Shown: one piece after another, positions 12,776-25,129 of the stretch
Layout: each line of letters starts with the position of its first letter
Position numbering within the stretch: the first letter of the stretch is position 1
Assembly (NCBI RefSeq): GCF_003589595.1
Contig: NW_020654422.1
Coordinates: 5,348,647 to 5,412,646 of the forward strand
Direction of reading: 5' to 3'
Length of the DNA: 64,000 nucleotides
From: Hyposmocoma kahamanoa
Lineage: Eukaryota; Arthropoda; Insecta; Lepidoptera; Cosmopterigidae
Notes under the pieces: generated by a model
The model's input: only the letters and a program-made list of their open reading frames with translations
What the model was told of the DNA's origin: nothing
Database searches by the model: none
Made by a program: the position numbers and the translations under genes

Positions 12776-13491
12776 ATGGAGATATGTTCAAGAGTATCTG
12801 ATGGTCTGTGGACCTTTCTGCTTGACATGGAGCGCAACCACAACCTAGCTAGGGCTCAGTGTCGGCCTTTGGCAAGTAATGGCAAACTTGATAAATTCTT
12901 AGGGATGTGGCACCAGCAATACACCAAAGGAATGATCCATTGTAAGTACTATACAGGAATATTTAATTGTAAAAGTAACATGGAGGTTAACAAGGGTCTT
13001 GAGCATTCAAAAGCCCTGATATCTGCCTATGGTGCCAAACACTGTAGTGAAGCTCTGTCATTGGACAGGAATGGCATATGCTCAATAGAGCCTTAACAGG
13101 GCATTGTGGCTTAAACAAGCACATGTCAAATATTGGACTGAGAAAATAGAGAATGTAGATTCTGCCACACGGAGGATGAAACTCCTGTTCATCTACTCAC
13201 CCAATGCTACCCCCTGATGGGCATACGAAGTTCCAGAGGACATTAAATCTGTCAGAGCCAGGAAAGTCCTTCAGTTTTGTAATGCTGTCGGCCTTGGCTC
13301 TGCACTGTAATTAATCAGTCAATGGTCGCAGTGATGAGGGGATGCATAGGCCCTGAATAAAGCCACCCTAATAATAATAATAATAACATGAAGGTTGTAA
13401 TAAATGAACATTTGTTTCAGTAACTACGTCAACAACTACAAAAGCAAATTTAAAAAATGCTGCTGACATAAATGCTAATGCCAGTGATTAG
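12776..13491 (+). CDS. Small two-exon gene, 78 codons, family not recognised
   Basis: CDS segments are 12776..12941 and 13421..13491. I see a good acceptor (TATTTTTAG ending at 12773), an ATG three bases into the exon, and a GTAAGT donor after 12941. The next acceptor (TTTGTTTCAG, ending 13420) rejoins in the correct phase, and a TAG lies at 13489..13491. A GTAAGT donor after 12692 suggests a 5' untranslated exon about 80 bp upstream. The N-terminal half (SRVSDGLWTFLLDMERNHNL) looks like folded, amphipathic protein; the C-terminal 24 residues are T/N/A-rich. The intron contains a retrotransposon tail. No signal peptide or membrane segment is evident. It sits 1.2 kb upstream of Ice2 on the same strand. 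No function is proposed; it could also be a chance ORF, though the joint splice fit makes this less likely. Confidence 0.5.
12960..13387 (+). mobile_element. Retrotransposon RNase H/C-terminal tail remnant
   Basis: Broken frames read as a retrotransposon tail: KALISAYGAKHCSEALSLDR, then LTGHCGLNKHM, then ECRFCHTEDETPVHLLTQC (a Cys/His-type end typical of non-LTR RNase H tails), ending in an (AAT)n run at about 13370..13387. Stops and frameshifts are present. It lies in the intron of the small gene at 12776..13491. Confidence 0.7.
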
Positions 13492-14729
13492 AGAACCTCC
13501 TCGTGGAAGCTCTCTGTCTGAAGCTGACAGGAGGTTGTTGGGCTTTCTGGGCTCAGGTTCAGTTTGGTGAAGTGCTTCAAGATGGGAATTGAGCAGATGA
13601 TGGTGCCACACAAATAATCAAAATATCAGTAAAAAAAATGTTATTTTTTTATTATTAAAATACTAGTTTGACCTTAAAATTGGTTTTATTTCAACATAAG
13701 TGTTTGAAAAGGAATTATCTAAGTGCACATAAAAATAAAAGAAACTAATAATAGATAAATGTAAAATTGCTTGGGTAGGTAGATACAAACTATTGTAGCA
13801 ATAAGAGAATGGTATCTTTTCCTATTATAGAATTGATGTTTTCATATTTTGTAGGTCTGCCTTATTCTTATTACTTCCTTAGGCATACTAAATTTTTGGT
13901 AGAATCTGAAGAAATAAGTGTTATACTTAATACAAAAACCATTGTATTTATAAATGATTACCATTGATTACTTAAGACTGACTTAATATTAGGTACCCTT
14001 TATAACATTATGTTCTTCCTGAGTTCGTGGACAATTGATATACTTTCTCTTATAATGGTCATTGTTGAAGGCCACTGTTACAGCTCACATGCATTTGGAG
14101 ATATGGACTTGGTGCATTTTGTGGTATACCTGCACTAGCTCGAATGAACCCAGATGCTTAAAAACTCAATGCACTTAATAGGAACCTTATACAAAACAGT
14201 TAATCATAAATGGAATTACATGAGTGTAATAAATATACCTTAGGTAGTAATGATTCTTTCACTTACTTTGATAGTTATACTTTTTCCACCTCTCGCGCGG
14301 ACAAATAAGGCTCAAAGTCCTATATGGTTCACGGCACAAACTTTTATTTGGCCTAAAAAGCCCGTTAAATTCGAAGTCCGGGAATTCGAACGAAAGTTCC
14401 ATTATTCGAAGAGTAGCACTTATGCGACGGTATAATAGTCGTTCCATGACACACGCGCGCTCTAAAAAGTCTTCATATAGTCCTAAATCAGCAATTTTTG
14501 ATTAATTTTCTAAATAATATAGCAAAATTAATTGTAAAATGTTGCTCTCGAGTAACTTCTTACGATTCTGCTGTTTGACATAAAAGCAATTCCTATTATT
14601 TGGACCAGTTTACGCATTGCGATAGAACAATGTCAAATAGATGAATTGCGTTATATGAATTGATAGCAATTCATAATATGAATGTCAGTTAAGTGACCTT
14701 TTTGCTATTTGAAAAATATAGATGGTATT
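13492..14729 (+). promoter_or_regulatory. Intergenic region and presumed Ice2 promoter/5' UTR
   Basis: It contains the likely 3' UTR of the small gene (AATAAA near 13737) and the Ice2 upstream region. An in-frame TGA at 14694..14696 upstream of the Ice2 ATG, with no intervening Met, supports that start. No TATA box was assigned. Confidence 0.35.
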
Positions 14730-17700
14730 ATGATTCTGCCAATGCGGCCTTTATCTTCCAGGTGCTCATCAAAACCTGACATACACTTTGTAACCGAGAA
14801 AGATATAGACAATTGTGTAATAGAAAGGATCCTGCGAAACAAATTTCACGATCCTCTTTTATCCAGTGATAACAGTGATACCGATGATGAGTCACAGAGA
14901 GTTAAAATTGATTGGGACGAAGTCTTCAAGAAGAAAGATAGTGTAAGTATAATTAGCTAACTGTAGTCTGTCTGTATTTATCATACAGATTTATACTATC
15001 TACACATAATACATATTTACTTTTAAATACACTGGTTGGATTGTAATTCTAAAGCAATCATTCAATAAATGGAATAAATAACACTCATGTATATTTTGGA
15101 GATTTTGACTTGATATCTCATCACTTTTTGTAACAATAGGTATTAATTTTAATAACATCTGAAAATCATATTATTTGAAAAATATTAAATCGAAGGTGAG
15201 GTTATTTTTCAAATGTAGAAGTATGAATAGTCTATAGTTACGTAGTGCAGTACAAAAAATTCATTTGTTTATAGTTTAGTAATCGGAAATTTCTATCACA
15301 AACAAGGTACCCAAGGTACTTTTATAGATCATGTAAGATAAACCAAGTTTAAGTACACCACATTTATTTGCAAGCTAACACGCTTTTTACAACCAAACTC
15401 CAATAACAATGTTTCAATTGAAATGACGAATGTCTCACTCACCTCTGATCCTTTACCACTCAAATGCTTGTCGCGAATTACCGCAAGAGGTGCCACAAAC
15501 ACACGATTTGCAAGTCAATTGACCACTTCTTATTTTGAACCTCTAACAATTAATTTATCGATTTAATAAATTAAACTGATACGTTTTACACGTTTTGGAA
15601 TTTTTGACACAAATCGATTCATTCAATTATTTAACGGATTTCTAATTAGCAGTACAACTGACCATCACATAATTGTCTTTGGTCGGGTAAGTTATCTGTT
15701 TGTTCACTTTTTCTGTAGAATGGATTGAACCCTATATGGATTATTTTCTCTGTTGATTCCTCGCTCTACTTCTCACATAAGCACCTCACACATTAAAGCA
15801 AAATAATGACTATGCCAAATTACATAAACAGGAGTATAATTCTATTATATAACTGCCTCCGTGGCCGAATGGTTACCGGACTGCCACGCAGAGGTCCTGG
15901 GTTCGATTCCCGGGACGGGAAACATATTTGTATGGTCTACATTTATTTCTCTTGTGAGTTTGAGTGTAATTTGTGGTTGTCTATGTGTGTCCATGGCACC
16001 CACGACACAGGGCTTCCCTAGTGCGGGGCAATGTTGAGTGTGTGCATTAAAAAAAATTGCTACAATGTCATGTGTCACACCTTGATTTTAATGTTGTTTG
16101 TGACACAATCTTACAGAAGAGTTGCCACTGCAATTTAGCCATTAGTAAACCTGTTTATATGCCAAGATAACTTTAAAGACTAGGTAAGTATTATGTTGTT
16201 TCAGAATTTCAAGCAAAAGCACTACATACCAGGAATGCATTCCTTACCACCATGTCCAAAGTTATCAGCCCTGACAGCGCAACAACATTTCCAAATGCTG
16301 AAAATGCTGAGCGTTAGGAACCCAAATGTCTTATGCGTTCACCCTGTGTATTATAATCCAAGTCGATTGGATTTAAAGGTATTTGAGGTATGTAACTTCA
16401 TAAATTTTTAAAGTAATATAACATTATTGTTGCCATTACTTACTAGTTTACAGACTTAGATTTGCTTGAAAAATAACATGTTCACTAAGATTATGTATGT
16501 ACCTTCACCCACAATAAAAAAAAAACATGATAAATTCTATTTATTAATAATTAATAAATAATGATGACCTCAAAATGCAAATTTCAATTTTTGTGAAAAT
16601 AAATTTCAACACTAACCATATTATCTGCATCATATTAATTGCAGGATTTCAAAGAAATTTATGAAAAAGAACAAAAAGAATTCAAAGAATGGGCAAAATC
16701 TCTGTGGACCAGTAACCACTGTGTTCGTGCTTTAAGGCCCAAACCCACAATAGAGATGGTATATGAAGCAGAGTTTAAAATGAGAGCTAACGAGATGGCA
16801 GCATTCCCTAAACGATATGAAATGGCAGCTCTGATTCCATTCGACAACAATCAGAAGGGATGTGAAATTGTTTTTCGAAAGACTCTTATCAAGGTGAGCA
16901 ACCCCAACGTAAAATATTATAGTTTCAAGCACGTTAGAAAACAACAATGGAAGGGTCTTAGCGTCGCTTACCAAGTACCACGTCCACTAAGCACTTCTAT
17001 TGTGTGTATTGTTCTGTGGTTTGAAGTCTTATTAGACATCAATCAAAGTTAATCTTATTTTTAACCAGGTTGATATATCACAATTGCCGAACATCGAATA
17101 CCCTGACTTACAGAAGAAGTGCACCATACTTACTCCGTGTCCTGTACCTGAACCTTGCACAAAGCATCCTGTTAGATTCATACTGCCAAGTAAGTTAACA
17201 AAGTGAAATAAACAGACCTAAATTCTTTGCAAGTGGTATTTTTTTGTCTGTGAAGCATACGTACTTGGTAATTATTTTGATTGGGTAGGCACATGTTCGA
17301 CACTGAGTGTGTCAGGGTAAATGGGGTAATGGGCTGGTTTCCACAACTCGACGTCGAACCGCTTATTTTGCATATGGTGGGTGCAAGGTCCGACTTCTTC
17401 TCCGAGCTTTCTCTTTGGTTTGCTGAAAACTTCGGGTAACAACCTCGGCAGTTCAAGGTATTTCGCCATATAATTGGTCACGCCTGAATAGTGTAGTAGG
17501 ATATGCGCAGCTGTTTCCTCCTCAATACACGCTGCTCGCTGTTCGTGATACCCAAATGAATAAGGTGTTAATTATATTGATACTTCGGGGAAGAAAGGGC
17601 GTAAATGTCTAACTACAAGTATACAAAACAAGTGAAAAGCAACCAATTTCTAAACGTTTTAGTTCATGACTTTTTATGTTTATAACTTCATCTTTTTAGG

Positions 17701-20700
17701 CGAATATGTAAATTTTAGATTGACAGGCAGAATTAACTTGAAAATTTAACGCAATTAATAAACATCTCTTGTTTCATACAATTGATTTTTACAGCCTTTC
17801 TTTCCCGATATTTTGATATGGAATTTAACCAGTTAAGACAGTTAGAGCATGGCTATAAGAAATTCAGTGAATGTGTTTTGGTTTATTCAAAATTTTTCTA
17901 TTTTATTTATGGAGAGCAAAAAATTATTGATTGTTGAAGTTTTAAATTTTCGAGTCGAAAAACATGCGGAAAAATCATTGAATGCATGTTGCATAAATGG
18001 ACAATAGATGTGGTATTATCGTATGATTGTCTGATAACATTGGTAGCTGCAGTGAGCTACAATAAAGCCCCCTATTGATTCCTGTGTTTTGTTTTTTCTT
18101 TTCTATATTTAATTTTTGTGTGTGATGGTAGCACTTCACGTAGCTATTTATATTTGCGTATTTAATATATTTGGCCAACAATGACCGTGTGTAGTTATCA
18201 TGTATGTGACAAAGTACTTGCCTTATTTGCCTATTTGGCAAACACTAAACTTGTCGGTTTCTTGACGCACATCAAAGGAGCCGAACAGGGAAATACCGTC
18301 ATATTCATTATTTTTGCTCCTTTTTTATCTCCATGTGTAGACGGTCATATTTGTCAATGTTTACATGTTTGTCTGTACGTCAAATATTTTTCCAAGTACA
18401 TCAAACGTCCAGTAGCCATGTGATGTGCCGCCATGAAGTAAAAAGTATTTGTATACTAATGCACCGTGTGTGACCTGTCAATAACAATTTAAAATACAAA
18501 TTGCAGATGAGCAATCAATGTCAATTCTACCAAAAACAGAGGTGCACAGAGAACTGGCGCAATATGCATATGACAACGGAGCTATGTACATAGCCAGTGA
18601 GAACGCACTCAAATGTATGGTTGAGACAGACCTACATTGGGCCATACCGGTATCAGTCTGCGAAGTCATTGGGGCAGGTAAGTGGATGGCCTTACACTGC
18701 ACCGACTTATTTAACCCTTGCTAGGTCAGTAACTTGAGTGATACTTTGGTATGCTAACCTGAATAATGTAGCGAAGAACAGAACAAGATAATGTCGATAT
18801 AAATGCCTGTCACTTATAGATTCCTGCCGACGAGTGCCTTACACTTACACTTAAAATATCGAAGATTCTGTGTGTGGTATTATTAAACACTGATCTCGAA
18901 CATTTACCTTTTTGCTCACGCAAAACTCGCCTATGCGAGACTGCGTCAGTTGTACAAGATACCTAATGTTTTTCTATTGTAGAAGGCGAAAAAGTGAATG
19001 TATTCGTGTTTGGAAGCGAGTTCTCGAACAACAGAGAACCGGCACAGACAAGGACGTACAAAGCGTTTAGACATTTAGTAGAGTCTGCTTTTGTATCGTA
19101 AGTACAGCACTTTATGTTGAATAATATGTATTTGATAAGAAACGAAAGAAAATAATTGCATCATTTGCAAGTCTTTTCTTTGGCGGTCTTGATAAGTGGT
19201 TTACGTACAAGGTCTTTTTTGAGCTGCTTGCGGCATGCTTTCGACGCAACCAATTTATTTTAATTCAATATATTTTTACTTGACGTAATTACGTAGCCGC
19301 AATCGGTCCCATTAACATTCATTCTAACTTACTCGCAATTATGTGTCAACTCACCCCTAACTTTCAACTAACTGCAACCGAGACGTCCAAGGCCATACAA
19401 TAAGTCAATGATAAAGTGAAGCGTCCGTCATTTCGGTATCTACAATGTACATATGAGCGACATTAAGGCCACACACTGGACGACGGACTGCGCGGTGGCG
19501 ACGACGGCGGCAATAAAAGGGGCCTGTTCCCGTTTAGTTTGCGGCGGTAAAGTGACGTAACGAGATGTAACCACGTTATAGCACCAAATTCTTTCAATCA
19601 GTATGAGTTATTATACGAAAAAGAAGATGTGAACCTGTACTACAAACAAGCGAAGCCCAAAGACGAAATCCGAATAGTTCTATGATAACGCTAGAATGAC
19701 CGTGGAAACGTTCGACTATATTTTTGCAAATATCAAACCAGAATAGGAACCACACTCTAATTATGAACTAGTAGTATCTCAGTTCTTCTCTTTATAGTGA
19801 TTAATAATCCCTGTCTTTAACCGACTTCAAAAAAGGAGGAGGTTCTCAATTCGACTGTGTTGTTTTTTTTGTATGTATGTTACGCGATAACTCCGGTATT
19901 TGTGAACCGATTTTCATGATTCTTTTTTTATTGGAAAGGGGGTACTTCCATAGTGGTCCCATTTCATTTTGAAGGAAATCATCCACCTCTAAGGGTGGCT
20001 GTTGACGCATGAAGATTCATTTTTATAAATAGCGCCTAACTTTAATTTAGGAGCAATTACTTGTAGCAATTATTTAGTTGATTTTGCTATTTCAATTCAA
20101 GGCGTTTTTCCCTCGCTATACTTTGAGTAGTGTCGTAGTGAGAACCTATTTTTATTATCTCCAGTATCAAGTCCTGTATAGTGGCAAACTAGGGGATATT
20201 TCAATGAAACTTAGCAAATAGACGTAATTCCACGTACTTTTGAGGTCGGTTTTTTTAGTACCCTGTACTGAGATTATTAATGGTCTATATGTTTGCTGTT
20301 CCATATTGGTTCCTTCGCGTTTGGATACCACTTAACATCAGGTGGAGTGGAGTCATTTGCCTGTCAGGTATAAAAAAAAAAAAAAAAGTATTTCTAAAAC
20401 TGCTGAAATTTTTTGTCCGACGATATCTTAAATAAGCAACAAGACGTCACTATAACTATTCGAACGAACATTGAACGAACTGGAGCGGGACTCTCGTCTA
20501 CCGCCGCCCGCGCCAATGGCGTCGAGAACAGCAGAATTGCAGAATGTACAAAACTTAGGCACTTTAATCAAGAAGCGCAAGTCGCCACCCTCATCGCTGT
20601 TGTCCCCGCGCTCCCGCCCGCTGTTGTCCAGTTTGTAGCCTAAGAGCCTGTGCACACGGCGTATTGTATTCGCGCCGTAAACGCGCGTCATCTGCACGTG

Positions 20701-23700
20701 TACGTGCCGCAGACGCACTGTAGTGATGATTCACACGCGCGCAAACATCGCGTTCCAAGCAAGAAGCTTATATACTCCACTGGAGTTTACACTTAGAATT
20801 TCATGTAGTTGCATCATTTCAAAAAACTAACTGAAATTAAGAAACGAAACAAAAATTGAAACTATCTTTTATCAAAGTGCGCCATACATATGCGCGATTA
20901 CAGCGCGCCTTCGGCGCGTATATTCGCGTCATCGCATCGGCGCGTATAAAATACGCCGTGTGCATAGGCCCTAACACTCCCAGTCCCACGTGGTCCGTGG
21001 CCATTCAAAAAATTCGAGTGCAGCAGGCTAAGAGAGGCTGATAACCAGCAAGACACGTGGACCACTAATGGCCCACAAAAACAGCAAGTCACAATATATT
21101 TTCAAATTAAAAAGAATTTATCAATATTATTAATTTTTATTCACAACTCACGCTTGATTAAAAAATTTACTATGTCAAATTAGTTTTCACGAAAAAACCT
21201 AAGACAGTTTCCTTGGTATGGTTTCGGATTTCCCCATACCTACTGTCCTAGTTAAAAATCACGCTGTATACTACACAACATTTAAATATTATCATCATCA
21301 TCATCAACTCATTTATACGTCTCACTGCTGGGCACGAGTCAAATATTATATGTTTCCATTTTCAGGACATCAGAAAAAATTAAAATCTTAAAAGAAAATG
21401 AAAAAGCTGCAGATGCAGATAAGAAGAAAAAGGAAGTAAAGACTGTTCCTACAAATAACATTACCACCGACGACCTATCCAGCGATGACGAAGACCATTT
21501 GGTTATTGCAGGTAAAAATTACATAATACTCACTAGCCGTTTCGATTCTCAGCCAAGTCTTGCACCAATCGACTCTTCAGATCATCCATCATCATACCAA
21601 GTTGAGTTATATATTTCTTTTGGCTGATAAATTACCAAATTATTTTGAACTCTGAAACCTTTTGACGTCAATGTCAGCGTTGTCCGTACTTAAAAGAAAT
21701 TAAAATTAAGCAATATAATTCTAAAATTATTTTAACTTTAAACATGCTCCCCTCAAAAATTTTCCGAATTGTCGCTTACGCCCGTTCTACAAAACTCCGG
21801 CTAAATCGTATTTATACACTCCCGGACACATGATATGAATACATTTAGTAGCAGTAGATCTCCTTGTCAAAGAGTTCGCCTCGGAACGTACTGCCACCTA
21901 TTTCTGCCGCCAAGCAGTAATGCTTAGACTATGGAAACGAAAAAAAAATACATGTTATGTTGACATATATAAATCAGACGTTATATGTATACGATGCATT
22001 TCGACGTGGAAAACATAAACATGTTATTGTCTTAGTTTAACTATTGCGTGCCGTCTTTAACCAAAAGAGATAGCATTACATTAGTCTGTGTCAAGCACGG
22101 GAATCGAAAACACGTAACGTCATCTTAAAACCCAACCGTGTCCATTTCGCAGTACATGAGGTACATGATACGGTTGTCAAAGGGAAGTACAACAAATGTC
22201 AAAACAAATGTTTTTCCAAGTATTTTATTGAATTATTCGCATGTATTGTAATAAAATGGACAAAAATATTGACAGTGAGAACAATTAAGTATTAATGACA
22301 ATTCGTTGCTGCATCATTATTGGTTGTGGCATTTGAAAAAGCGAAAATCGACCGAATGTAACATTGTACAGGCACGTGTTATTTTTCTGTCTATAAATCA
22401 CTCAAAAGCCCAAATATCTCACGTGATTAGACTTATTTAAGTAGTTTATTCATAAATCTTGCCAAATTTTGCTTGGTTTCTTCAGATTGCCTGTTTGTTT
22501 TATATTTTGATAATTGTTGTTAACGATTATTTTGAGATAGTGTTGTTCTTGGAAGCGTACATATTATCGATATTCTATTATTAAAATAATTCACTACGAG
22601 GTTTTTATTATTTTATTATTATTATTAGTTTTACTATTTCAAGTTTACCTACAAATCAAAAAAGAAAACAGAATGATTGGAAATCAAACCACCGTAAAAT
22701 AGTGCCGAGTATAAAATTGAATCTAAGACCATCTTCATTTATTCGCTTCATTTTGAAGAGTCAAATTTTAACATAACTTTGAATGTAACTAAGATTACAT
22801 GATAATGCCATTCCATCATTAGGTTTATTGTTAAATAATTTTATATTTAATTTACATTAAACTATTTGCCTTGCCTTGCCATGCCATCGTTCGGTGTCAC
22901 TCGCCTAGCTGACGGAGTGAAGGCGATCGCTGACGTGTATAGAGCTCGTTTGACATGTCTTGTCACAACACTCAGTCGCTCGTGACTACTTGCCTCACTT
23001 CGGAGAAGTGTCGATTTTTCTGCACAAATCAAAGGCGCTCGGCCAATAGTAGTCAGTTGACATTGTATAATCAGACATTTGCATGCTATTAAATATATGC
23101 GGAACATGTTTATACTAACACTGTCTCTTGTTACATCTCCTGTTATGCCATGTTTTAAGCAAATAAACGTATGATAATAATATTATTAATAATCATACGT
23201 TTTTACTTTTACTTTTTACTTTTATTTATTTCCAAAATTAAATGGAAGTATTATAGATTCACTTAAATCAGTCACTGTATTAATTCTATACTAATGCATA
23301 AATACAAAAAATGTGTCCGAGAGTATATTATGTTCGTAATTAATGTAACGCAATAATGTACCAGACGACCACATCAATAGCCTGATCGCAAACTAGAGAA
23401 TTCCCTGAACTAAGTAACAGAGCAACAGAACACTGAACACTTCCCAAAGATTACAAAAATAATATATTTGTTTAAATAAGTTTTTTCATATTTTCTTTGA
23501 TAATTTTTTAACGTGTTTTCAATTATTACGGGCTGTTGTAGAAGATCTGCGCGGGCAATGTTACATAGTCCTTATTAGTTTTATTACTTGATTGGTAGCC
23601 CGTAGTAGCTAAGCCATAGATCCTTTTGACATATTTGTCTTATATACTTCTAATTATCAATTTTATTATCAATATTGTATTGCAAGACAATGTCATTGTC

Positions 23701-25079
23701 TGAATTATGTGTTTGAAATGGGAATAAGAATAGTATTTTTTTATTTTTCGGGCTCACACACATATAAGCCGCACTGCTACGTTTATGTGGAGTTACCACC
23801 TTGTCTTATTATACTATGGTATTATATTGTGCTATAAGACAATGTTTATTTTAATAAAAGGGAACAAGAATAATTACATATTATATTATGTTATTAGATG
23901 ATGTTTGTGAAATAAATGTCCCGGAAAACATTGAACCAGAGAAGCCAAAGAAAACTAAACCGACCGAAACAAAACAAAAAGAACATATCATTTTTGAAAA
24001 GCGAGTTACAAGAAGTATGAGCAAGTCAGGTATGTTATGTATGCTTTTAATTATTTATTTGAAATAGGGGCATTAGGATATTATAGCAAGCTATTTTTTC
24101 AATTGTACAGTGGTAGCAGCACGCAAAAGTATAAAAATTAATAAAAATGATTTTTGACTAGTTTTAGATCTAGTATGTCAACTAATGACTACTTACAAAA
24201 GCGTCATTTAAACAACCCGGTAGTAAGGCGATTGGTCACTGTAATCTTGCGTATCTACTTGTTATTTTGTATAATTAAATTGTCCTTTATTATTAAATAA
24301 TCATTTAAATCAAATGTTTAAGTAATTAATTACTCTTGATAACTACCATTAAACCAAGAGGCTTGCTGACAGAACAAATCGTTTCTGAAGTTTTGAATGA
24401 CGCTTAAATATAAAGCTCGCTTACCCTAGGAGGTTGCCAACGCATTTTGTCGCTGGTTCGGGAAAGTTTACACTCCCGTATAAGACGTGAAAAGACCTGC
24501 AAACACTTCTTAAAGAATTTGATGACACGTACTGTCTATGATGCTACGAAAATAAAATACATATATTTAGGCAAAATAAAATCAAGTATTTCATAACGCA
24601 TTTCCAAATTACGTAATTAAATCTGAATTGGCCTGCTTGTATGTGGAATGTAATTGAGGTTATCAGCGCAAAATTGGTGTAAAATGATTGGTAGGTGTGT
24701 GTAAAAAAATTAAATGTGGGTTACACCACTTTTGCTCTGACAGCCTCAGGTAATATTCCCCAAAATTATTTAATTGATAAGCATTTTTCGCGCACCTATA
24801 GTTACCACGAATCATTATTGTTTTCACACATAACGTGTAAAGAAAATTACCTCGAACTCATTCGTTTGTTCAACACTTACTCACACATGTATAAGCACAT
24901 ACAACAAGAGCGAACTATTACAATTGGTAACCCAATATATATATTGGGTTACCAATATATATAACAACACAATGTAACTNNNNNNNNNNNNNNNNNNNNN
25001 NNNNNNNNNNNNNNNNNNNNNNNNNNNNNNNNNNNNNNNNNNNNNNNNNNNNNNNNNNNNNNNNNNNNNNNNNNNNNNN

Positions 25080-25129
<50 letters not shown>

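Noticed and set aside
15851..15925. tRNA gene
   Set aside because: A and B boxes are present, but the sequence recurs at 48470 and 61566 with the same non-tRNA body, so it is a SINE head.
20413..20718. Opposite-strand open frames of 76 and 96 codons
   Set aside because: GC-rich, low-complexity and overlapping on both strands, partly inside the MITE; no coding pattern.
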